From: Streptomyces xanthophaeus
GTDB lineage: Bacteria; Actinomycetota; Actinomycetes; Streptomycetales; Streptomycetaceae
NCBI RefSeq assembly: GCF_000725805.1
Contig: NZ_JOFT01000028.1
Span: 62,001 to 126,000, forward strand
Length of the DNA stretch: 64,000 nt
Direction of reading: 5' to 3'
This document shows positions 52,809-60,799 of the stretch, piece after piece. Below the pieces are notes generated by a model, which saw only the letters and a program-made list of their open reading frames with translations, ran no database searches and had not been told where the DNA came from. A program made the position numbers and the translations under genes. Numbering within the stretch: the stretch's first letter is position 1; the number at the start of each line of letters is the position of its first letter.

Positions 52809-53357
52809 TCAGGCGGGTGCCGCGACCGCGCTGTACGTACGGCCGCCCGCGGCGTACTCGCCCAGCGGGCTCATGCCGAACCCGTCGACGTGCACCCGCC
52901 AGGACGGCTCGTTCCCGGACTCGATGAACGCCACCACCGCGTCCGCCCGTCCGGCCGCCTCCCGCAGGGCCAGCGCGAACAGCCCCCGGGCCACACCGCG
53001 CCCCCGGTAGGCGGCGTCGACCACCACCGGGCCGTAGAGCAGCCACCGCACCTCGCTCAGCGGGCGACCCCGCCACTGCAACGAGCCCTGGGCGTCGAGC
53101 AGCGCCCGCAGCGGGGGCGGCGGCGAGGGCACGTCCTGCGGCACGGAAAGGGCGAGGAGCCCGGCCAGCCTCCCCGCGTCGTCGGCCACCAGCAGCTGCC
53201 CGGCCGCGACCATGCCCCGCAGCTCGGCCACCCCGAACACCCCTTGCACGAAGCCCTGCTGCGCCCGCTGACTCTCCGTCAACGCGTCACGGTGGTTGGC
53301 GGCGAAGAGCGCGGCCATCGCGGCGGCGTCGGACTCGGCGGCGTACCGGTACTCCAT
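52809..53357 (-). CDS. GNAT-family N-acetyltransferase
   Basis: 182 residues. GNAT fold: YRYAAESDAAAMAALFAANHRDA, LLVADDAGRLAGLLALSVPQ (strand 4) and VDAAYRGRGVARGLFALALREA (acetyl-CoA-binding R-G-x-G-x-A motif A). Substrate unknown. Convergent with the FBP-domain gene. Confidence 0.9.
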   Translation of the reverse strand: MEYRYAAESDAAAMAALFAANHRDALTESQRAQQGFVQGVFGVAELRGMVAAGQLLVADDAGRLAGLLALSVPQDVPSPPPPLRALLDAQGSLQWRGRPLSEVRWLLYGPVVVDAAYRGRGVARGLFALALREAAGRADAVVAFIESGNEPSWRVHVDGFGMSPLGEYAAGGRTYSAVAAPA

Positions 53358-53374
53358 GGCGCGATCGTGCCACG

Positions 53375-53851
53375 TCACCCCCGGTCGTAGACGCACACCT
53401 CCACGTCCCGGGCACACAGCGTGTCGGAGATCAGCGGCTCGATACGGGACCAGCTGCCACCGGCGAGCCCGCACCCTATGCGAGGCATGTGCACGGAGGC
53501 ACCCAGCTCCAGCGCATGCCCCGCCAGCGCGTCGAGGCAGCGCTGCACGGCCTCGTACCGGATCGGCGGCCCGCTGCTCCCGGTCCGCATGCCGCGCTGA
53601 CCGACCATGTTGGCCACCCACACGTCGGGCTTCACCCGCACCACTTGCACGGCCCCGAGCCCGAAGTCGTTCCCGCTGCGCCCCCGGTGCCAGGCGCGGT
53701 ACGCCGCCTCCGGCTCGGGCCACCGCTTCGAAACGGCCAGCACGAACCCCTTGCCCCACCCCCCGAGGTCGTTGCACACATGGGCGATGACCTTGGGCCC
53801 TTTGGCCTGAGGACTCGTCGCATCCCCGGCAATGATCCTGAGCGGCTTCAC
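53375..53851 (-). CDS. Macro-domain protein
   Basis: 158 residues, essentially a single macro domain: LRIIAGDATSPQAKGPKVIAHVCNDLGGWGKGFVLAVSKRWPEPEAAYRAW, with V-N-D-L-G-G-W-G-K-G for ADP-ribose binding, and MPRIGCGLAGGSWSRIEPLI. This resembles Poa1p-like ADP-ribose-1''-phosphate phosphatases. The role is ADP-ribose metabolism or removal of ADP-ribosyl marks. It adjoins the inverted-repeat element. Confidence 0.93.
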   Translation of the reverse strand: MKPLRIIAGDATSPQAKGPKVIAHVCNDLGGWGKGFVLAVSKRWPEPEAAYRAWHRGRSGNDFGLGAVQVVRVKPDVWVANMVGQRGMRTGSSGPPIRYEAVQRCLDALAGHALELGASVHMPRIGCGLAGGSWSRIEPLISDTLCARDVEVCVYDRG

Positions 53852-54328
53852 ATCCCCACGCTAGGCGAAAGCACTGACAAGGGGGGCGGGGTGGGATGGG
53901 GGCGGGGTGGCTTCGGGGGCCTGTTACCCCTTGGCCGAATCAGAGAAGTCTTGGGGGATTCCCGTCAGTCCCACGGTCCTTCCGTGCCGGGCCGGGCCCT
54001 CAAGGGCGCTCCCTGCGGTCGCGTCGCTTCGCGATGGGCGTCGCTTCGCGATGGCCTTCGGCCACCCTTGACCGCCCGTCCCGACACTGAAAGACAAGGA
54101 CTGTCGGGAAGCCCCCAAAGGATGGTCTCCTGGGGACAAGTCACAGGGGCGGGGCATCAGGGTCCCGGCGGGCAAGGCTCCCGGTGGCCCAGCCGCAGCC
54201 CGGGCCGTTCCAGTTGCCGGGCGGGCCTGCTGGCGCATCAAATCGCTACGCGCTTCTCTCTCACGGCGGCCGCCCACCGTCCTGGGCCGGGGGGCCTGGC
54301 GGTGGGCGGGTGGGACGGGCGGGGGTAG
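53852..54328. other. Gene-free stretch holding the left inverted repeat
   Basis: No gene is supported. Bases 53909-54253 form the left arm of the large inverted repeat; the remaining 75 bases precede the stop of the membrane-protein gene. Confidence 0.7.
53909..54253 (+). repeat. Left arm of a large inverted repeat
   Basis: 345 bases that recur in inverted orientation at 55242-55534 with about 85% identity by eye. It contains about 50 extra bases, including a local duplication of gcgtcgcttcgcgatggg. Outer end GGCTTCGGGGGCCTGTTACC, inner end near CGCATCAAATCGCTACGCG. Confidence 0.85.
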
Positions 54329-54850
54329 TCAGGTGGTGGCTAGGAGAGTGAGGGCGAGGGCGGAGCCGGCGAAGACGGTGAGGTGACGCAGGTTCTGGAG
54401 GTAGGGCATGACCCAGCGGGGGAAGCCGGTCTCGGCAGCCTTCAGCATCGACTTGACGTCGATGCGCTGGAGTTCGGAGTCACCGCTCTTTGTGAAGTGG
54501 CCGGTCACGGACTGCACGGCGGTCAGGTTCGAGTAGAGGATCACGCAGTTCACGAGGAGGACGAGGGACTGGATGATCCATGCGGCGCTCTCTCCCCACG
54601 TCGTCTTGGTCAGGAGGAGTACGGCGGAAGCGGTGAGGGTGAGCGCGATACCGACCGGGGCGTAGGTCTCGTGGCCGCCGGCGTCCAGACGCATCCCGTT
54701 CTCCGCCATCACCGTCCTGCGTACACCCTGGCGTCCGAGCTCCGCCTCGACTGCCGCCTGAGCCCGGGCCCCGTAGCGGCTGCGCACCACCGGGATGCTC
54801 AGGAAAGCAACAGCGATCAGTACCTGCAGCGACGCAACGAACCCGTTCAT
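54329..54850 (-). CDS. Membrane protein inside the inverted-repeat element
   Basis: 173 residues with four hydrophobic helices (about 6-24, 64-84, 90-110 and 152-171). Between helices 1 and 2 is a charged loop (SRYGARAQAAVEAELGRQGVRRTVMAENGMRLDAGG), and between 3 and 4 a cytoplasmic-type stretch (GHFTKSGDSELQRIDVKSMLKAAETG). I do not recognise the family. It is the only gene inside the inverted repeats, and the upstream 200 bases hold several palindromes. GC content is visibly lower than neighbours. Confidence 0.75.
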   Translation of the reverse strand: MNGFVASLQVLIAVAFLSIPVVRSRYGARAQAAVEAELGRQGVRRTVMAENGMRLDAGGHETYAPVGIALTLTASAVLLLTKTTWGESAAWIIQSLVLLVNCVILYSNLTAVQSVTGHFTKSGDSELQRIDVKSMLKAAETGFPRWVMPYLQNLRHLTVFAGSALALTLLATT

Positions 54851-54956
54851 GGGGATCCCTCATTCCTCAGTGCCTGCCTGGTGACGTCCAAACCATCGAC
54901 CCACCCCCTGACAGACCCCAGACAGGCCGCTGACACGCCCCCTGACACCCCAAGAC

Positions 54957-54989
54957 GGCATCTGACACGGTCCGAGGCCGTCAGATGCC
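54957..54989. promoter_or_regulatory. Inverted repeat upstream of the membrane-protein gene
   Basis: GGCATCTGAC pairs perfectly with GTCAGATGCC across 13 bases, within a run of TGAC motifs. It resembles a repressor operator in the promoter region of the gene at 54329-54850. Confidence 0.6.
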
Positions 54990-55004
54990 GCCTGACCGAG
55001 CAGG

Positions 55005-55023
55005 ATGCCGAAATACTCGGCAT
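55005..55023. promoter_or_regulatory. Second palindrome in the element's regulatory block
   Basis: ATGCCGA and TCGGCAT flank AATAC to form a perfect 7+5+7 dyad. Confidence 0.55.
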
Positions 55024-55241
55024 TTCGTCCCCTCTCGACGCCATTCACCCTCCAACCCGCCCCCAAATATGGACATACCACCCGCTGGCGGGCGTGAGGG
55101 AGGGTCCGGCCGGTCACGGGCTGCCCATACGCCTCTACCCAGCCCCAGGCGAGCAGCAGACGCCTTCCCGGAGGAGCGCGTAACGATCTGCGGCGGCCTA
55201 TGTCCGGCCCCAGGCGGCCCGCAGACGCCGAGCAATGAGGA

Positions 55242-55534
55242 GCGCGTAGCGATTTGATGCGCCCACCGGCCCCGCCCGGCAACTGGAACGGCCCCGGCTG
55301 CGGCACGGCCCCCGGGAGCCGTGCCCGCCGGGGCCCTGATGCCCCGTCCGTGGATTACTGCTGCGGAGACCGTCCCTTTGGGGGCTTCCCGACAGTCCTT
55401 GTCTTTCCGTGTCGGGACGGGCGGTCAAGGGTGGCCGAAGGCCATCGCGAAGCGACGCGACCGCAGGGAGCGCACTGACGGGAAGCCCCCAAGACATCTC
55501 TGATGCCGCCAAGGGGTAACAGGCCCCCGAAGCC
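55242..55534 (-). repeat. Right arm of the large inverted repeat
   Basis: Inverted copy of 53909-54253 (293 bases). Long unbroken stretches match, such as the segment around the gaagcccccaaag and gttccagttgccggg sequences. Neither arm encodes a long reading frame of clear family. Confidence 0.85.
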
Positions 55535-55582
55535 GCCCTCAGCCCCTCGAAGCCCCCGCCCCGCCCCGCTCCACCCCGGCCC

Positions 55583-55816
55583 CTACAAGTACTCCCGCGC
55601 GAACTCCACCGCCCATTCCACCGCCGCCACCGGGACGCTGCCCGAATGGGGGTCGAGGGCGAGGCGGGCGGTTTCCCAGCCTTCGCCGTGTTCGCGGAAG
55701 ATCGCGAAGCCGCCGGTCTCAGCGCCGTTCCGGGTCGTCACCAGGAACTCGATCACCCGGTCGTCTCCGTCCGAACCCAGGGTGGTGATCGCCATGTCGC
55801 CGACTACGAACTCCAC
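55583..55816 (-). CDS. Small hypothetical protein
   Basis: 77 residues: MEFVVGDMAITTLGSDGDDRVIEFLVTT, then RNGAETGGFAIFREHGEGWETARLALDPHSG and VAAVEWAVEFAREYL. It is a beta-rich small protein with good coding character and no recognised family. Lies between the right inverted repeat and a set of 13-base direct repeats. Confidence 0.6.
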   Translation of the reverse strand: MEFVVGDMAITTLGSDGDDRVIEFLVTTRNGAETGGFAIFREHGEGWETARLALDPHSGSVPVAAVEWAVEFAREYL

Positions 55817-56157
55817 TGATCGCGCCCTTCAGTAGCTGATGTGCCGGGATCAGCCTCTCCGGCGGGGCGGGCCCGCACATGAGTGCGCGTACTCATGCGA
55901 CGTACTCATGCCACGTACTCAGCCGCACCCTCCCGCGCCCCGCCCCCTCCCCCACCCCCGGGGTGACGAGCGCAACACCCGGGTTTCGGCGGCGCCCGCG
56001 TGCACCCGTTCCGCAGGTCGGAGTGCGGGGCGGGCCCCGGATTCCAAGGGTGGACCGGGTCGCTACCCGCCCATCACGCGAAATGGGACATATCACTCCC
56101 GGTGACCTGTGGCCAAATGGCTCGGCACGCCCGCGCGCGGGCCCGTAAGCTCCCGTC
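55817..56157. other. Intergenic region before the aminotransferase
   Basis: No gene is supported. It contains the 13-base repeats at 55889-55926 and a C-rich stretch. The aminotransferase ATG has little ribosome-binding sequence upstream, so its transcript may be leaderless. Confidence 0.5.
55889..55926. repeat. Three 13-base direct repeats
   Basis: GTACTCATGCGAC, GTACTCATGCCAC and GTACTCAGCCGC follow head to tail, and the first overlaps a CATGAGT...ACTCATG dyad starting at 55878. This resembles a multi-site binding region for a regulator of a neighbouring gene. Confidence 0.65.
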
Positions 56158-57369
56158 ATGCAGGTGATCCAGTCAACGAAACTCGCCAATGTCTGCTACG
56201 AGATCCGCGGCCCCGTCCTCGAAGAGGCGATGCGGCTCGAAGCAGCAGGTCATCGCATCCTCAAGCTCAACACCGGCAACCCCGCGGCCTTCGGCTTCGA
56301 GTGCCCGCCGGAGATCCTTGAGGACATGCTCCGCAACCTGGGCAACGCCCACGGGTACGGGGACGCGAAGGGGCTGCTCTCGGCGCGCCGCGCGGTGATG
56401 CAGCACTACCAGACCAAGGGCATCGAGCTGGACGTCGAGGACATCTACCTCGGCAACGGCGTCTCCGAGCTGATCCAGATGTCGATGCAGGCGCTGCTCG
56501 ACGACGGCGACGAGGTGCTGGTCCCGGCGCCGGACTACCCGCTGTGGACCGCTTCCGTCTCCCTCGCGGGCGGCACGGCCGTGCACTACCGCTGCGACGA
56601 GCAGGCCGACTGGATGCCCGACCTCGCCGACATCGAGCGCAAGGTCACCGACCGCACCCGCGCGATCGTGATCATCAACCCGAACAATCCGACCGGCGCC
56701 GTCTACGACGACGAGATGCTGCGCGGGCTGACGGACATCGCGCGCCGCCACAACCTGGTCGTCTGCTCGGACGAGATCTACGACCGGATCCTGTACGACG
56801 GCGCCACGCACACGAACACCGCCGCCATCGCGCCGGACCTGCTGACCCTGACCTTCAACGGGCTGTCGAAGAACTACCGCGTCGCCGGCTACCGGGCCGG
56901 CTGGATGGCGGTCTGCGGCCCCAAGAAGCACGCCTCGTCGTACATCGAGGGCCTGACGATCCTGGCCAACATGCGACTGTGCGCCAACATGCCCTCGCAG
57001 CACGCGGTGGCCACCGCCCTCGGCGGCAGGCAGTCGATCAACGAGCTGGTGCTGCCGGGCGGGCGGCTGCTGGAGCAGCGCGACACGGCGTACGACCTGC
57101 TGACGCAGATCCCCGGCATCACCTGCGTGAAGCCCAAGGGTGCGCTGTACCTCTTCCCGAAGCTCGACCCCTCGGTCTACAAGATCAAGGACGACCGGCA
57201 GATGGTCCTGGACCTGCTGCGGGCCGAGAAGATCATGGTCGTGCACGGGACGGGCTTCAACTGGACGGAGCCCGACCACTTCCGGATCGTGACACTGCCG
57301 AACGCCAAGGACCTGGCGGACGCGGTGACGCGGATCGGGAAGTTCCTGGACGGCTACAGCCAGCCCTGA
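56158..57369 (+). CDS. Pyridoxal-phosphate aminotransferase (alanine transaminase AlaT type)
   Basis: 403 residues, class I aminotransferase. Motifs: LNTGNPAAFGFECP, YGDAKGLLSARRAV, PAPDYPLWTASVSLAGG, the PLP-Asp region CSDEIYDRILYD, and the Schiff-base SKNYRVAGYRAGW (Lys238). NANPTG-like NPNNPTGA precedes. AlaT enzymes convert alanine and 2-oxoglutarate to pyruvate and glutamate. ATG 56158 matches the family start. Confidence 0.94.
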   Translation: MQVIQSTKLANVCYEIRGPVLEEAMRLEAAGHRILKLNTGNPAAFGFECPPEILEDMLRNLGNAHGYGDAKGLLSARRAVMQHYQTKGIELDVEDIYLGNGVSELIQMSMQALLDDGDEVLVPAPDYPLWTASVSLAGGTAVHYRCDEQADWMPDLADIERKVTDRTRAIVIINPNNPTGAVYDDEMLRGLTDIARRHNLVVCSDEIYDRILYDGATHTNTAAIAPDLLTLTFNGLSKNYRVAGYRAGWMAVCGPKKHASSYIEGLTILANMRLCANMPSQHAVATALGGRQSINELVLPGGRLLEQRDTAYDLLTQIPGITCVKPKGALYLFPKLDPSVYKIKDDRQMVLDLLRAEKIMVVHGTGFNWTEPDHFRIVTLPNAKDLADAVTRIGKFLDGYSQP

Positions 57370-57504
57370 TCCGGCTCCGCTCCGGCCCGGGTCCGGCCCG
57401 TATCCCATCCCGGTCCGGCCCCGGTCGAGCTCTGCCGGATCCAGCTCAACTTTAGAACCGATCCAATGTAGGATGGTCTCCTGACCCACGCAGGAGGCCT
57501 CCTC

Positions 57505-57900
57505 ATGTACGAGCCGATCCGCACCAAGCCGGTCGTCCACCGCATGGGCGACGCCGCAGCCGACTACCCGCACCGCAGCCGCGGCGAGGCCCTGGACATC
57601 CAGCTCGCCGGGCACCTCGCAGCCCTGCTCGCCGTCACCGACGAGCTCGGGCTCGACGAGGACGCCGCCGCGATCGCCGTCCAGGTGGAGCGGCTGCGCG
57701 GCGCCGAGCCCGCCCGGGCACCGCAGGGCGGCCCGGCCGGGGACGCCGCGGTACTGCACCAGCGTGCGCACGACCTCGCCGCCCGCGCGCTCCTCGTGGC
57801 CGCGTCCCGCGCCGACACCACCGCCGCGATCCTCGCCGCCGAGCGCATGGACGCCCACGCCGCCGCCCTGGAGACCCTCGACCTGGCCGGCGCCCACTGA
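57505..57900 (+). CDS. SCO4983-family small protein
   Basis: 131 residues, Ala-rich helical protein starting MYEPIRTKPVVHRMGDAAADYPHRSRGEALDIQLAGHLAALLAVTDEL. It resembles the family Streptomyces annotations call SCO4983 (from memory). No catalytic motif. Its ribosome-binding site lies within AGGAGGCCTCCT, a palindrome at 57492-57503. Confidence 0.8.
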   Translation: MYEPIRTKPVVHRMGDAAADYPHRSRGEALDIQLAGHLAALLAVTDELGLDEDAAAIAVQVERLRGAEPARAPQGGPAGDAAVLHQRAHDLAARALLVAASRADTTAAILAAERMDAHAAALETLDLAGAH

Positions 57901-57904
57901 CGGC

Positions 57905-57937
57905 CCCGGTCCGGGGCCGCGGAGGCTCCGGACCGGG
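57905..57937. terminator. Bidirectional terminator
   Basis: CCCGGTCCG (57905-57913) pairs with CGGACCGGG (57929-57937), between convergent genes ending at 57900 and 57949. Confidence 0.6.
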
Positions 57938-57948
57938 CGCCATGTTCC

Positions 57949-58383
57949 CTACGGCTGACCGGCCGGGGTGAACTCCGCCGAGGCGATCCCGCACCACGGG
58001 ACCGTGGCGAGCGGCCACACCGGCCCGACCGCCTCCGCCTGCTCGGTCGCACCCGGGGCCACGCCCGGCACCTTCACCAGCGCCTGGGCGGCCCGCTCGA
58101 CCGGATCCGGCAGCTGCGTCACGCGGAACTCCACGGTGACCACGTACGCGCCCGGCCCCTCGGGCCGCCCCGCGGCCGTCACCGCCGCCACCACCCGGCG
58201 GCTGGCCGGATCGATGCGGCACCCGGTGACCCGTACGTCCTCCACGGCCGCCCGCGGCAGCTCCGCGGGCGGGTCTCCGCCGCTGGCCCACACGTACAGG
58301 CCCAGCGGGGCGAACACCAGCAGTCCGGCCAGCGCCACCAGACCGACCAGCCAGCCCTGCCACTTCAACGCGCTCACGCCCAT
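57949..58383 (-). CDS. Single-pass membrane protein of unknown function
   Basis: 144 residues. N-terminal helix (about 9-32, WLVGLVALAGLLVFAPLGLYVW) and an extracellular domain with two Cys (VTGCRID and VPWCGIA) that may pair. No family recognised. ATG 58383 follows GGGAGGA. It is divergent from the TelA operon, across about 137 bases. Confidence 0.8.
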   Translation of the reverse strand: MGVSALKWQGWLVGLVALAGLLVFAPLGLYVWASGGDPPAELPRAAVEDVRVTGCRIDPASRRVVAAVTAAGRPEGPGAYVVTVEFRVTQLPDPVERAAQALVKVPGVAPGATEQAEAVGPVWPLATVPWCGIASAEFTPAGQP

Positions 58384-58520
58384 GGCACGATCCTCCCGGG
58401 CCGCCGCCCCGCCCACCAGCACCCACGGGCCCACACAGCATTTCGAAGTGGGACCGCCTGGACACCTGACGTTCATTCAACTCCACGCGGAATGTGGGTT
58501 TCCGCGAGCACGCTGCCCTC

Positions 58521-59612
58521 GTGAGACGCATCCTAGGAATCGTCCTGGGCCTCCTCCTCGTCGTCGGCGTGATCTTCGTCGTCCTCTTCCAGGGGCAGGA
58601 CTCAGCAACCACGGCAACGAAGACCGTGCGTGGCGTCATCGGCTCGGAGAAGTCCGAATTCTTCCGCGACCCCGACGTCGTCAAGGCCCTTGCCCGCAAG
58701 GGCTACACCGTGAAGACCGAGACCTCGGGCTCCTGGGCGATGGACCAACTCGCCCTCAAGGAATTCGACTTCGCCTTCCCCAGCAGCAGTGAACCGGCCA
58801 AGGAGATCGAGACCGCGGCCGGCCTCAAGGGCGCCCAGACCACCAAGCCCTTCTACTCCCCGCTCGTCGTCGTCGCCCGCTCGAACGCCGCGCAGGTACT
58901 GGCCGGCAACGGCCTGGTGAAGATGACCGGGAAGAACTCGGGGACCCTCCTCATGGGCCCGTTCCTGAAGGCTTCCGGCGAGGACCGCACCTGGCAGCAG
59001 CTGTCCGGCTCCGCGGCCCACTCCGAGCTGACCGGCACGGTGTTCGTCAAGACCACCGACCCGACCACCTCCAATTCCGGCGCCCTCTTCCTGGCCGCCA
59101 CCTCCAACGTCGCCAACGGCGGCAACGTGGTCGCCGACGACCCCGGGCTCGCGCGCACCGCGCCCCTGATGCGCAAGCTGATCTCGGTCCAGGGCGCCCT
59201 GGAACCCAGCACCGACGACCCCTTCCGGGCCTTCATCAGCGGCAGCGGCGAACCGCTCATCCTGGTGTACGAGTCCCAGGTGGCCGCCCTGCTGCTGCAG
59301 AAGCAGGAGCCGGGCGACATGGTCGTCCTCTACCCGGACACCACCGTCAACACCGCGCACACCTTCGTCCCGCTCGGCGACGCGGCCCGGGAGCTCGGAC
59401 CCCTCCTCGCCACCGACCCGAAGCTGCGCGAGCTGGCCCTGCGCCACGGCTTCCGCCCGCAGGACGGGGTGCCCGAGTTCACCGCCGCCACCGCCCCGCA
59501 CGCCGCGTACCTCAACCCGGGACTGACCGGCATCCGCCAGGTCGGCACACCCACCGTCAAGATCCTGATGGCGCTGGCCGAGCGCGCCAAGGGCCAGGGG
59601 GACACACCATGA
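58521..59612 (+). CDS. Membrane-anchored substrate-binding-like protein of the TelA operon
   Basis: 363 residues. One N-terminal helix (about 4-23), then a periplasmic-binding-protein type II fold (SBP_bac_11-like): KTVRGVIGSEKSEFFRDPDVVKALARKGYTV, DFAFPSSSEPAKEIE, VKMTGKNSGTLLMGPFLKASGEDRTWQQL, and TSNSGALFLAATSN. Its ligand is unknown. GTG 58521 is the best start despite a weak site. It overlaps the telA start by four bases, so the operon order is binding protein, TelA, VWA protein, XpaC-like. Confidence 0.85.
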   Translation: MRRILGIVLGLLLVVGVIFVVLFQGQDSATTATKTVRGVIGSEKSEFFRDPDVVKALARKGYTVKTETSGSWAMDQLALKEFDFAFPSSSEPAKEIETAAGLKGAQTTKPFYSPLVVVARSNAAQVLAGNGLVKMTGKNSGTLLMGPFLKASGEDRTWQQLSGSAAHSELTGTVFVKTTDPTTSNSGALFLAATSNVANGGNVVADDPGLARTAPLMRKLISVQGALEPSTDDPFRAFISGSGEPLILVYESQVAALLLQKQEPGDMVVLYPDTTVNTAHTFVPLGDAARELGPLLATDPKLRELALRHGFRPQDGVPEFTAATAPHAAYLNPGLTGIRQVGTPTVKILMALAERAKGQGDTP

Positions 59613-60799
59613 CACTCACACCTCCCGAGGACGCTCCGCTGGTCCTCACCGCACCCGAGCCCGTCGCCCCGGTCCGCCGGGAGCAGGCCGGCGGCCTCGT
59701 CCCGGTCGCGGACGGCGTCCGCGAGGAGATGGGCCGCCGCGCCGGGGAGTACGTGGGCCAGCTGGCCGGGATCGACAGCCGCTCCCCGGAGTTCGCGCAG
59801 CGCCTGGGCGAGATCGCCGGGCTCGGCTCGGCCGACGTGCGCAGCGCCGCCCAGCAGTCGAACCGGATGCTGGAGCGGGCCGTGCGCTCGCTCGGCTCCG
59901 GGGAGGGCGGCGACGCCCAGGCCCGGGTCGCCGGGTCGCTGGTCGAGCTGCGGCGCACCGTCGAGGACCTCGACCCGCGGGACTCGCCCGCCAAGGGCGC
60001 CCGCAAGCTGCTGGCGAAGCTGCCGGGCGGCAGCAGGTTCCGTGACCACGTGGCGAAGTACGCCTCCTCGCAGGCCACGCTGAACAAGATCGTGGGTTCG
60101 CTGCGCGGCGGCCAGGACGAGCTGCGGCGCGACAACGCGGCGCTGCACACCGAGCGCGCCCGGCTGTGGGAGACGATGGGGCGGCTCCAGGAGTACGCGG
60201 TCCTCACCGAGGCCCTGGACGCGGCGGTCGAGCAGCGGATCGCCGAGGCCGGGCACGCCGACCCCCAGCAGGCCGAGGCGCTGCGGGCGGACGTGCTGTT
60301 CCCGGTCCGGCAGAAGCACCAGGACCTGCTGACGCAGCTGGCGGTCTGTGCGCAGGGCTACCTGGCGATGGACGTGGTCCGGCGCAACAACGACGAGCTG
60401 ATCAAGGGCGTCGACCGGGCGGCGACCACCACCGTCTCGGCGCTGCGGATCGCCGTCATGCTGGCCTCGGCCCTCGACAGCCAGCGCAGGGTCGTCGAGC
60501 AGGTCGACGCGCTGAAGGGCACGACCGAGGAGCTGATCCGCGGCAACGCCCGGATGCTGTCCACGCAGAGCGGGGAGATCCAGCGGATCGCAGCCGATCC
60601 GGCGGTGGGCGCGGAGACCCTGCGGACGGCCTTCGCGCAGATCTACGAGACCCTGGATGCGATCGACACGTTCAAGGTGCAGGCGACCGAGAACATGGCC
60701 GCGACGGTGGAGTCGCTGACGGGCGAGCTGCAGAGCGCCTCGGCGTACCTGGCGCGTACCCGGGGCGCCGCCGGGGACCTCGAAGGGGGTGCCCGGTGA
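59609..60799 (+). CDS. TelA-family toxic anion resistance protein
   Basis: 396 residues. TelA/KlaA family: the long helical body with VREEMGRRAGEYVGQLAGI, ASSQATLNKIVGSLRGGQDELRRDNAALHTERARLWETMGRLQEYA, FPVRQKHQDLLTQLAVCAQGYLAMDVVRRNN, and KGVDRAATTTVSALRIAVMLASALDSQRRV. Named for tellurite and other anion resistance but its mechanism is poorly known. Overlaps both neighbours (ATGA and GTGA). Confidence 0.93.
   Translation: MTLTPPEDAPLVLTAPEPVAPVRREQAGGLVPVADGVREEMGRRAGEYVGQLAGIDSRSPEFAQRLGEIAGLGSADVRSAAQQSNRMLERAVRSLGSGEGGDAQARVAGSLVELRRTVEDLDPRDSPAKGARKLLAKLPGGSRFRDHVAKYASSQATLNKIVGSLRGGQDELRRDNAALHTERARLWETMGRLQEYAVLTEALDAAVEQRIAEAGHADPQQAEALRADVLFPVRQKHQDLLTQLAVCAQGYLAMDVVRRNNDELIKGVDRAATTTVSALRIAVMLASALDSQRRVVEQVDALKGTTEELIRGNARMLSTQSGEIQRIAADPAVGAETLRTAFAQIYETLDAIDTFKVQATENMAATVESLTGELQSASAYLARTRGAAGDLEGGAR

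Larger units (their letters stand above)
54851..55582. other. Gene-free stretch with operator-like palindromes and the right inverted repeat
   Basis: No gene is supported. 54900-55023 has repeated CTGACA motifs and two clear dyads. 55137-55258 has partial direct repeats (ccccaggc...cagacgcc...gaggagcgcgta, twice). 55242-55534 is the right arm of the inverted repeat. Confidence 0.7.

Noticed and set aside
55254..55478. A 74-codon frame inside the right inverted repeat
   Set aside because: It lies in repeat sequence, has Arg/Gly/Pro bias and no family signal; the left arm does not preserve the same frame.
57492..57503. Palindrome AGGAGGCCTCCT as a translation-blocking hairpin
   Set aside because: A perfect 12-bp dyad without a loop cannot fold on itself; it is probably a coincidental Shine-Dalgarno context.
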